A DNA stretch of 10,443 nt from Bacillota bacterium. Lineage in GTDB: Bacteria; Bacillota_I; Bacilli_A; RFN20; CAG-826. This document shows positions 1 through 6,801 of this stretch, in pieces. The position numbers and the translations under genes were made by a program. The notes beneath the pieces are model-generated. The model saw only the letters and a program-made list of their open reading frames with translations, was not told the origin of the DNA and did no database searches. The stretch is taken from NCBI GenBank assembly GCA_030831415.1, contig JAURLC010000005.1, forward strand, positions 1-10,443. Direction: 5' to 3'. How positions within the stretch are numbered: the stretch's first letter is position 1; each line of letters starts with the position of its first letter.

Positions 1-2664
1 ATGGCGGTCGTACTTGTCGCGTGTGGTGGGGCAACAAGCTCAACCGATAGCACGCCAACAAGTGAACCCACCTCGGGAACAAGTCAACCGAGTGGTGAAA
101 TAGGTGATACCATCGTTTTTCGTTATAAACGATTAGATAATAATTACGAAAATTGGAACATGTGGATCTGGGCTTCTGGCTTTGATGGCATGCGCTATGA
201 TTTTGATCAAACCGATGATTACGGTAGTTTTCTTACAATTGATTTAGCCAATTATCCGGATACATATTTATTTGGGTTTATCGTTCGTAAATCGTTACCC
301 AACGATGAATGGTCCGCTAAAGATACTTCGGCTGACCGTTTCATTAACATTTTAGAATGGGAACCCAATAGTGAAGGGGTATATAACGTTTACTTACTCA
401 CTGGAGACGCGAATATTTATACCGATACGAATGGAAGCATTTATAACGGTATTCGTAATGCTTACTTCTCCAACAAAACACGGGCAGTAATTTCCACCAC
501 TGCACCTGCCTACTTAATTGAGGTCCTTGCTGATGAAGATGTCATCGTCACGTACTCTTCGATTGACATCAACAACCAAGTGCAAGTTTTTGTCTCAATT
601 CCTACCGATACGACAATCGATTATCGCAAGAGCTATCGCGTACGAGTGTCTTTTGAAGAAAATGATCCGCGTCCACGTGTTGCCCTGATTTTAATGCACC
701 GATTATTTTCCGATGCTGCCTTTGGTGCAGAATACGATTACACAGGAACGTTAGGGTTAATGTATTCTGAAACCGAATCCACGTTTAAAGTGTGGTCACC
801 TACCGCAAAAACGATGGTGTTACGCATTTATGAAAATGGTACGCCTGAATTCATTGATGCAAATGATGGGGATGATGCGTATACATCCCATGAAATGACA
901 TTAGGTGATCGTGGGGTATGGTCCACAACCTTAACCGGTGATTTAGAAGGTAAATTTTATACGTATTACGTTTCCAATCCGATTGCCGATTATGAAGTCG
1001 TAGATCCATATGCCTTTGCAACCGGTGTCAATGGACGTCGGGCATGGATTGGTGATTTAAGCCAAACGAATCCCGAAGGTTGGGAAACAGTTAACACCAC
1101 CAATAAATGGGAATCGAATACCGATGCGATGTTGTATGAACTCCATGTTCGTGACTTAACGATGGATTCTACTTGGAATGGAAGCGAAGAAAATCGAGGA
1201 AAATACCTTGGTTTAATCGAAGAAGGAACCACGTACACTGCCAATGGTCAAACCGTTAAGACGGGATTTGACCATATTAAAGAACTTGGAGTAAATGCTG
1301 TTCACTTACTCCCCGTCTTTGACCACAACAACGATGAAACCAAAGATGAATTCAACTGGGGATACAATCCATTAAATTACAACGTGATTGAAGGACAATA
1401 TAGTTCCGATCCCTTTGATCCGCTCGTGCGTGTAAGTGAATTCAAACAAATGATTCAAGGATTTGATCAAGCAGGTATTAAAACGATCATGGACGTTGTC
1501 TATAACCATTTAGGCGATGCCCAAGGGTCTAACTTTAATCGGTTAGTCCCTGGTTACTATTATCGTTATGATGACTTTACCGGCAACTTCTCCAATGGCT
1601 CAGGCGTTGGCAATGATACTGCCTCCGAACGCTTCATGTTCCGTAAATTTATGGTCGACTCAACAGACTTCCTCGTCCGTGAATATAAATTAGGTGGGTT
1701 CCGATTTGACTTAATGGGATTACACGATTTACCGTCGATGAAAGCTGTCCGAGATAACTTACTTACCATCGACCAAGATCCTGTTACCGAAGGTGTTCAA
1801 AACGACATCATCATTTATGGTGAAGGATGGCAAATGAGTGGTACCAAAACTTTTGGTAGCCCTGTCATGGCCAACTATAACAACATTACGAATGCTGATT
1901 TTGCAGGCATTGGTCACTTTTCTGATGACATGCGCGATGCGGTGAAAGGAAGTGTGTTCTCTGCGACGAGCACGGGATGGATTCAATCGAGTACTTCTGC
2001 TGCTGCGACAACTTTAAAAGGAACGTTTAAAGGAAAACTGAAATCGAGTTTGGATCCTCAACGTGCCGTTCAATATGTTGCTTCCCATGACAACTACGCC
2101 TTATATGACAAGTTACTTCTCTCGGGTGTCCCCGAAGATAAACTCCCCCGTGTCAATGTCCAAGCTTCTGCGATTCCGATGTTCTCACAAGGCATCTTCT
2201 TTATGCATGCTGGGGATGAACTCATGCGTGAAAAACTCAATGCGGATGGTACGCGTAATCACAACTCCTATAATGCTCCTGATAGCGTGAACTCCATTAA
2301 GTGGAATCGTAAGGTTGAATTCTTCGATGAGTTTACCAAATATCAAGACATGCTTGCCTTACGCCAAGAAAGTAAACTTTTCCGAATTCCTGCGGCGAAT
2401 ATTGTTTCTGCCGTCTATTCTGATCTAACCTCTTTTGGAGGCCACAGCTTTGCCTCTTCGACGTTAGGTTTCAAAATCATTCGACCAAGCGCCTACACCA
2501 GTGAACCGTTCTCCGAAGTCGTCGTGATCCATAACGGAAATAACGCTGGTATTACCTTCGATGGTTCAAGTTATGAACTCCTCTTCCATAGTTATGGGGA
2601 TGTCAGTGTTTCTGCCTCGATGTCGATTGCAGGGAACACTACCATCGTGTTAGGCAAACGCTAA
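1..2664 (+). CDS. pulA: Type I pullulanase, surface lipoprotein (5' end probably cut by window edge)
   Basis: Hydrolyses alpha-1,6 branch points of pullulan, glycogen or starch outside the cell. The visible N-terminus has a lipobox, L5-V6-A7-C8, followed by a Ser/Thr/Pro-rich linker to about residue 35, so Cys8 should be lipidated. Seven residues before the cysteine, with no basic residues, is too short for a signal peptide. The true start is therefore probably upstream and the ATG at base 1 is an internal Met. Domains: CBM41-like starch-binding module about 37-138 (aromatic-rich), an intervening beta domain about 140-235, CBM48-like about 248-335, GH13 barrel about 372-790, and a C-terminal beta domain. 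The type I signature is FNWGYNP 451-457. Catalytic regions are DVVYNH 498-503, nucleophile D570 in GFRFDLMG, acid/base E608 in YGEGW, and D697 in YVASHDN. All catalytic residues are present. The gene converges on the Big_2-VanZ gene. The family assignment is firm; exact substrate is inferred. Confidence 0.95.
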   Translation: MAVVLVACGGATSSTDSTPTSEPTSGTSQPSGEIGDTIVFRYKRLDNNYENWNMWIWASGFDGMRYDFDQTDDYGSFLTIDLANYPDTYLFGFIVRKSLPNDEWSAKDTSADRFINILEWEPNSEGVYNVYLLTGDANIYTDTNGSIYNGIRNAYFSNKTRAVISTTAPAYLIEVLADEDVIVTYSSIDINNQVQVFVSIPTDTTIDYRKSYRVRVSFEENDPRPRVALILMHRLFSDAAFGAEYDYTGTLGLMYSETESTFKVWSPTAKTMVLRIYENGTPEFIDANDGDDAYTSHEMTLGDRGVWSTTLTGDLEGKFYTYYVSNPIADYEVVDPYAFATGVNGRRAWIGDLSQTNPEGWETVNTTNKWESNTDAMLYELHVRDLTMDSTWNGSEENRGKYLGLIEEGTTYTANGQTVKTGFDHIKELGVNAVHLLPVFDHNNDETKDEFNWGYNPLNYNVIEGQYSSDPFDPLVRVSEFKQMIQGFDQAGIKTIMDVVYNHLGDAQGSNFNRLVPGYYYRYDDFTGNFSNGSGVGNDTASERFMFRKFMVDSTDFLVREYKLGGFRFDLMGLHDLPSMKAVRDNLLTIDQDPVTEGVQNDIIIYGEGWQMSGTKTFGSPVMANYNNITNADFAGIGHFSDDMRDAVKGSVFSATSTGWIQSSTSAAATTLKGTFKGKLKSSLDPQRAVQYVASHDNYALYDKLLLSGVPEDKLPRVNVQASAIPMFSQGIFFMHAGDELMREKLNADGTRNHNSYNAPDSVNSIKWNRKVEFFDEFTKYQDMLALRQESKLFRIPAANIVSAVYSDLTSFGGHSFASSTLGFKIIRPSAYTSEPFSEVVVIHNGNNAGITFDGSSYELLFHSYGDVSVSASMSIAGNTTIVLGKR

Positions 2665-2687
2665 TTCACACCTACTGCTATAAAAAG

Positions 2688-2717
2688 AAAAACCCTTGGA
2701 CTTCCAAGGGTTTTTTT
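2688..2717. terminator. Bidirectional rho-independent terminator between convergent genes
   Basis: An inverted repeat AACCCTTGG / CCAAGGGTT around a four-base ACTT loop lies 23 bases after the pullulanase stop. It is preceded by an A-rich run and followed by seven T on the plus strand. On the minus strand the same hairpin is followed by T-rich sequence (complement of 2681-2690), and the Big_2-VanZ stop codon (2716-2718) overlaps the tract. It should therefore stop both convergent transcripts. Confidence 0.92.
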
Positions 2718-4323
2718 ATGATGAATGAATATTTTTCTTTTTTCGTTTTACCAACAATGCAAGAAGTGCGAACAACACAACCATCGCAAGTTGAGCCGAT
2801 GCATAACCTGAAGCGTTATAAAACGCATCTAACCAAGTAGGCGAACGACCAGGCGCAAGAAATTGAAAACTTTCAAACATAGCTGATAAGGGAATACCAA
2901 CACCCAAGGAAACCAGGACATCGCGATACTTCTTCTTTTCATCAAAGTATGCATAAAACGTTAAAAAGCCTAACACACCGTTTAAGAAATTTAAAAAAAA
3001 ATGACCAAGCACTTTTCGCACAAACATTAAATAATCTTCCCATTGAGCGGGAAAAAATAACAGTGCGGGCAAGATGGTAATGTTGATCGTTGTGGTAATG
3101 GTTTCATCCATCACGGAAGTGGCAGTAATTGTCACATTTCCTGAAGATTTACCAACGAGCAGGCCAAAGTCACCACCTGAGGAAACGGTTGCAAGTTCAG
3201 GATCTGAACTTGTCCAAATCAGTTGACGGTCCGAGGTGTCTCCAGGTAAAAAGGTGGGGGTAATTTGAATTGAGTTGCCTGCAATAAATCTACTCACCGA
3301 AGATAAGGTAACAGAGGTTGGAAACACTTTTTCAATCGTGATGTCAAACGTTGCAATGACGGTTGGATTCGCATTAGCATACGCCGTTATCGTCACACTT
3401 CGTGCCGTAAGTCCAGAAAAATTAACTCCGGTAACGACCCCAAGATCGGTGACACGGGCTACACTTGTGGCACTACTTTTGAACGTAAGTTGAGTATCAG
3501 TGGGAAGTGTATCGCCAAAATCATGTTCCAGTTGAAGTGTACGACCCACATAGCCTGTGGTCGGTCCATCTAACGCTAGAAAAGAAGGGACGACCGAGGG
3601 TACATCAGGTTGGGTAATGGTTAAGGAGATGGATTTGCGTGTTTCTCCAAAATCCGCGAAAATATCAACACTTCCTGGAGCAACACCTAGGATGACGCCA
3701 TCTTGATTGACAATGGCAAGCAGTGGATCACTACTTTCATACACAAGGAGAGATGTTTTGGCAAAAGCAGGTGTGATTTGACTTAACTGGATTTTTGCAG
3801 AAGTGCCCACATCGAGTGAGGTAACGGGAGAGGAATCGACAAACGCTTCCATCACAAAATCCGCAACATCGGGAAAATCAATGACCGTTACATTTAAGGT
3901 GGCTTGGATGGCAGGATTTGAGCTTTGAGCAGTAATCGTCGCTTCTCCAAAATCACGAGCAATCGCAATTCCACCGGACGTCACTTCAACAATGGACAAG
4001 TCTGAAGATGACCATACTAGCGATTTATCACTCGCATTCGTGGGTGTAAAGGTGGGCGTGATACGCGTGGAGGTTCCAATAAATAATGAGGTGGTACTAA
4101 TCGAAAGGGTAAGGTTACTCACCGGATAAAATTCAGGTTCACGTTCGGGTAAAATGGCTACAGCAATATCCGCTAAAATCGTCGATAATCCTGTTGATAA
4201 TTCGGCGGAATCTTCTCCTGCAACAAGAGCATTGACTCCAATAAACGATGACGATAATAAAAATGCAGATAAAAAGATTTTTTTGTATTTTGTAAGGGTT
4301 GTTTTAAAGCTTTGATAATTCAT
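2716..4323 (-). CDS. Surface protein with four Ig-like (Big_2-type) repeats fused to a VanZ-like membrane domain
   Basis: No precise function can be assigned. The N-terminus (KYKK then hydrophobic residues 16-36) is an export signal or membrane anchor. Four Ig-like repeats follow at about 69-147, 154-237, 245-331 and 334-417. Repeats 1 and 4 are the clearest Big_2 matches: W/Y-x-SSD in mid-domain, then G-x-x-x-ITA near the end. Residues 430-525 resemble VanZ: H441, then E484-x-x-Q487, P491-G492-R493, D499, N503 and G506 between hydrophobic segments, ending in a basic KRKKK tail. The likely topology is repeats outside, C-terminal helices in the membrane. VanZ proteins are linked to teicoplanin resistance in enterococci, but most homologues have no known role. 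The gene is 70 bases after galE, with its own possible promoter and no clear ribosome binding site. The Ig-like calls are firm; the VanZ call is good but made by eye. Confidence 0.85.
   Translation of the reverse strand: MNYQSFKTTLTKYKKIFLSAFLLSSSFIGVNALVAGEDSAELSTGLSTILADIAVAILPEREPEFYPVSNLTLSISTTSLFIGTSTRITPTFTPTNASDKSLVWSSSDLSIVEVTSGGIAIARDFGEATITAQSSNPAIQATLNVTVIDFPDVADFVMEAFVDSSPVTSLDVGTSAKIQLSQITPAFAKTSLLVYESSDPLLAIVNQDGVILGVAPGSVDIFADFGETRKSISLTITQPDVPSVVPSFLALDGPTTGYVGRTLQLEHDFGDTLPTDTQLTFKSSATSVARVTDLGVVTGVNFSGLTARSVTITAYANANPTVIATFDITIEKVFPTSVTLSSVSRFIAGNSIQITPTFLPGDTSDRQLIWTSSDPELATVSSGGDFGLLVGKSSGNVTITATSVMDETITTTINITILPALLFFPAQWEDYLMFVRKVLGHFFLNFLNGVLGFLTFYAYFDEKKKYRDVLVSLGVGIPLSAMFESFQFLAPGRSPTWLDAFYNASGYASAQLAMVVLFALLALLVKRKKKNIHSS
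2993..3001 (-). repeat. T9 homopolymer inside the VanZ-like coding region
   Basis: Nine consecutive T on the coding strand (nine A on the plus strand) span the end of codon H441 through L444. Loss or gain of one base would shift the frame before all the downstream conserved VanZ residues (E484 to G506) while leaving the Ig-like repeats intact. The tract is seen directly; any slippage or phase variation is inference. Confidence 0.5.
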
Positions 4324-4340
4324 CGGGGAAAATCAAAATT

Positions 4341-4349
4341 ATTTTACCA
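4341..4349 (-). promoter_or_regulatory. Possible extended -10 promoter for the Big_2-VanZ gene
   Basis: The minus strand reads TGGTAAAAT, an extended -10 (TGn plus TAAAAT) about 18 bases upstream of the ATG at 4321-4323. No good -35 lies 16-18 bases further upstream. It would give a leader of only about 10 bases. It suggests that this gene can be transcribed separately from galE. Confidence 0.35.
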
Positions 4350-4368
4350 AAAAAGTGAAAATTAAGTA

Positions 4369-4383
4369 ATGTTTACGTAACAT
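4369..4383. promoter_or_regulatory. Short inverted repeat ATGTT-N5-AACAT in the galE/Big_2-VanZ gap
   Basis: ATGTTTACGTAACAT has five-base arms around a TACGT centre, and an internal perfect palindrome TTACGTAA. It lies just upstream of the possible -10 box, where an operator could sit. It resembles a LacI/CcpA-type operator only loosely. Function is unproven. Confidence 0.2.
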
Positions 4384-4393
4384 AACCAATGAC

Positions 4394-5410
4394 TTATTGG
4401 TTGTACCCTTTTGGGTTTTTGCTTTGCCAACGCCAACTATCACGACATGCATCGATAAGTGAGCGCGTAGCAACCCATCCTAATTCATGTTTGGATTTGG
4501 TGCAATCCGCGTAATTTTCTGCGATATCTCCACTACGACGTGGTTGAATACGTAAAGGGATTTTCACGCCATTGGCTTGTTCAAAGGCAGCGACAAGTTC
4601 AAGGACGGATGTCCCCTTACCTGTTCCTAGATTAAACACTACATATCCTTTGTTTTGTTGCATCGTTTCTAAACTTGCTACATGACCTAACGCTAAATCG
4701 ACCACATGAATATAATCTCGAATGCCTGTACCATCACGTGTTGGATAATCGTTTCCAAAGACATTTAATTCAGGTCGTTTCCCAATTGCAACTTGGGTAA
4801 TAAATGGCATTAAGTTGTTGGGAATGCCTTGAGGATCTTCTCCGATTAAACCGGAAACATGCGCACCAATGGGATTAAAATAACGGAGCATGGTTGCTGC
4901 CATTTCAGGATGCGCCACACAATAATCTTTGATGATAAGTTCATTCATGAATTTGGTTGCCCCATACGGATTGGTGGTGCCTCCAATGGGATCTTCTTCG
5001 GTTAAGGGCATTTTCGTTGGCGTTCCATACACCGTGGCAGAGGAAGAAAAAACGAGTTTGTGGACGTTAAATTGTTCCATCACACGAAGTAACACAATCG
5101 TGGATAACAAATTGTTTTCAAAATATTTAAGCGGTTTTTCTACCGATTCCCCCACCGCTTTGTATCCGGCAAAGTGAATGACAGCGTCGATCGAATGCGT
5201 GGTAAAAATTTGAGTTAAGAAGGGTTCATCTTGCACTTGTCCTTGATAAAAGGTAGGTACTTTTTGCGTAATCGTTTGGATTCGGTTTAAGACTTCTTTT
5301 TTTGAATTGGACAAATCATCGATGATGATGACCTCATGACCGTGGGTTAAAAGTTCAACAACGGTGTGAGATCCAATATAACCCGCTCCACCGGTAACCA
5401 AGACGCGCAT
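4394..5410 (-). CDS. galE: UDP-glucose 4-epimerase
   Basis: Interconverts UDP-glucose and UDP-galactose in the cytoplasm, using tightly bound NAD as a transient hydride acceptor. The protein is a short-chain dehydrogenase of 338 residues, the length of the E. coli enzyme. Visible motifs are the Rossmann loop GGAGYIG at 7-13, catalytic S124 in SSSATVYG, Y149-x-x-x-K153 in NPYGATK, N179 in RYFNP and N199 in PNNL, at the same positions as in E. coli GalE. Its ATG lies one base after the stop of the upstream GH13 gene (TAA-T-ATG), so translation is probably coupled. No galK or galT is nearby, so a biosynthetic role (galactose donor for glycolipid or surface glycan) is at least as likely as galactose catabolism. 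Related sugar-nucleotide epimerases remain possible, but the sequence is typical of GalE. Confidence 0.96.
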   Translation of the reverse strand: MRVLVTGGAGYIGSHTVVELLTHGHEVIIIDDLSNSKKEVLNRIQTITQKVPTFYQGQVQDEPFLTQIFTTHSIDAVIHFAGYKAVGESVEKPLKYFENNLLSTIVLLRVMEQFNVHKLVFSSSATVYGTPTKMPLTEEDPIGGTTNPYGATKFMNELIIKDYCVAHPEMAATMLRYFNPIGAHVSGLIGEDPQGIPNNLMPFITQVAIGKRPELNVFGNDYPTRDGTGIRDYIHVVDLALGHVASLETMQQNKGYVVFNLGTGKGTSVLELVAAFEQANGVKIPLRIQPRRSGDIAENYADCTKSKHELGWVATRSLIDACRDSWRWQSKNPKGYNQ

Positions 5411-5411
5411 A

Positions 5412-6695
5412 TTAAGGTAATTTCAACATGAGAGGTTCACTCACACGTAAGATGCCTTTCTCCACCATAACGGATTGACCAGACAGTAAATCTTCATACG
5501 AACCATCCGATAATGAAACATAAATGGGTCGTTCATCCTTGGAAAGGTTAAAAATACCATGAACATTGCCATCGGGAGAACTTAAGGTCGCTTCAATTAA
5601 GTCGGCTTGTAAAGGATGTTCATTAATTTGGAATTTACGAACAGAGGCAAACATCGGTAACTTTTTCAACGTGATCAATCGTTGAATAAACGAATAGTGA
5701 GACGCATCTTTGACCGTTAAATCAATCGTATCTTTATCGAATAAATTCGGTGTAGTTTTATTGAGCGTTTCTTGTCCTGCATATACAAAACCAATCCCGT
5801 TTTGGAAAAAGGACCATGCGGTTAAATTACGTAACATGAGCTTATTGCTTACCAAGCCATGAATACGTTCGATATCGTGATTTTCTAAGAAATGTGCTTT
5901 AACGTAATCCACAGGATAAATATACCCTTGGGCTTCAACCATCCGCAAATACGTTTTCAGTTCCCCTTTATTCGTCAAATAGTGTTTTAAAAACTCATGA
6001 ACATCGTAATCGTAAAGAATATCGAAGACGCGATACATTTCTGCATCACTATGGGCAGAAAATCCTTCCCCACGTAAATATTCAATAAAGTGGGGATGAA
6101 CGGATTCAGAAAACCAAATCGTTTCAGGATTTATTTTGGCCACTTCTTCTTTGGCTTGTTGCCAAAAATCAATCGGTAATAATGGCGCGACATCACAGCG
6201 ATAAGCATCAAACCCTAAGGTTGACCAATACCGTAACACATCGAGTAACGCATGACGGACATCCTCTCTAGTTAAATCTAAATCGGCAATATCCGACCAA
6301 TCCCCAATTCGATTGGCGAGTTTTCCTTCTTTATAGTAGTAATATTCAGGATGTTCTTTGACCCATTTGGCATCGCGGGACGTATGATTAAACACAATAT
6401 CCATCATGACTTTTAAACCAAGTTCATGCGCTTTATTGAGTAACTGTTTCACATCGTCTAACGTTCCAAGTTCAGGATTAACTTCATAATAATCGACGAT
6501 CGAATAAGGACTCCCAAGCGTCCCTTTTCGGGCTTCTTTCCCAATGGGATGTATCGGAAGCAAATAAAGAATACTCGCCCCTAATTGTTGAATGCGAGGT
6601 AAATCATCGATGAGTGCTTGAAACGTTCCTTGAGGTGTATGATTGCGAACGTAGACTTGATAAATGGTTTGATTTTTAAGTAAGCGTGGATTCAT
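5412..6695 (-). CDS. Cytoplasmic GH13 alpha-amylase-family glycosidase
   Basis: A retaining alpha-glucan hydrolase or transglycosidase with no signal peptide, so probably acts on imported malto-oligosaccharides. Numbered from the upstream ATG at 6702-6704: region I DIVFNH 102-107, nucleophile D171 in FDAYRCDVA, acid/base E200 in WFSES, and H276-D277 in FLENHD. All three catalytic residues are present. It is compact, about 427 residues, with a barrel and a short C-terminal beta domain but no CBM. The start chosen is the second ATG (6693-6695). The Shine-Dalgarno AAGGA at 6705-6709 abuts the first ATG but is nine bases from the second; using the first ATG would add only MLI. The gene follows the 28-residue mini-protein and precedes galE by one base. 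The exact specificity (alpha-amylase, neopullulanase-like or alpha-glucosidase) cannot be read by eye. Confidence 0.92.
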   Translation of the reverse strand: MNPRLLKNQTIYQVYVRNHTPQGTFQALIDDLPRIQQLGASILYLLPIHPIGKEARKGTLGSPYSIVDYYEVNPELGTLDDVKQLLNKAHELGLKVMMDIVFNHTSRDAKWVKEHPEYYYYKEGKLANRIGDWSDIADLDLTREDVRHALLDVLRYWSTLGFDAYRCDVAPLLPIDFWQQAKEEVAKINPETIWFSESVHPHFIEYLRGEGFSAHSDAEMYRVFDILYDYDVHEFLKHYLTNKGELKTYLRMVEAQGYIYPVDYVKAHFLENHDIERIHGLVSNKLMLRNLTAWSFFQNGIGFVYAGQETLNKTTPNLFDKDTIDLTVKDASHYSFIQRLITLKKLPMFASVRKFQINEHPLQADLIEATLSSPDGNVHGIFNLSKDERPIYVSLSDGSYEDLLSGQSVMVEKGILRVSEPLMLKLP

Positions 6696-6704
6696 AATTA
6701 ACAT

Positions 6705-6709
6705 TCCTT
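6705..6709 (-). promoter_or_regulatory. Ribosome binding site that decides the GH13 start
   Basis: AAGGA on the minus strand overlaps the TAA stop of the mini-protein gene. It is directly next to one ATG (6702-6704) and nine bases from the next in-frame ATG (6693-6695). Normal spacing favours the second. The overlap with the upstream stop suggests translational coupling. Confidence 0.65.
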
Positions 6710-6794
6710 ATAAAAGAACCACAACCACCGATAAAATCACAATCAAAACAAAAACAACGATTGAGAAGATGAGTAATTTCGGTGAGTAGTCCAT
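6708..6794 (-). CDS. 28-residue single-span hydrophobic mini-protein
   Basis: I do not recognise this protein. An ATG at 6792-6794 opens a frame of 28 codons ending in TAA at 6708-6710. It has a short polar N-terminus (MDYSPK), then 22 almost wholly hydrophobic residues rich in Val, Ile and Leu (7-28), enough for one membrane helix running to the C-terminus. The lone lysine before the helix favours the N-terminus inside. It starts seven bases after the stop of the folate S-component gene, and its stop overlaps the ribosome binding site of the GH13 gene, so it exactly fills the gap in the operon. No strong Shine-Dalgarno is visible upstream, so expression may depend on coupling. It could instead be a spacer that is open by chance, but the continuous hydrophobic run and exact fit argue for a gene. 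Confidence 0.5.
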   Translation of the reverse strand: MDYSPKLLIFSIVVFVLIVILSVVVVLL

Positions 6795-6801
6795 CTAAGA
6801 A

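Noticed and set aside
990..1986. Three minus-strand open frames inside the pullulanase gene (990-1244, 1566-1769, 1759-1986)
   Set aside because: They lie antisense to conserved catalytic coding sequence and show no recognisable domain or ribosome binding site; they are by-products of codon bias.
2716..4323. Glycopeptide-resistance gene
   Set aside because: Only the VanZ-like domain resembles part of the vanA cluster. No vanH, vanA, vanX or vanRS homologue is nearby, and VanZ-like domains are widespread without resistance.
4369..4383. Catabolite-responsive element (cre) for CcpA
   Set aside because: The central CG and left TG fit, but the right half is one base out of register with the consensus and the A-rich left half is missing.
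4394..4420. Small hairpin (ACCC-TTTT-GGGT) at the end of galE as a terminator
   Set aside because: The stem is only about four base pairs, lies inside coding sequence, and has its T run on the wrong strand for galE.
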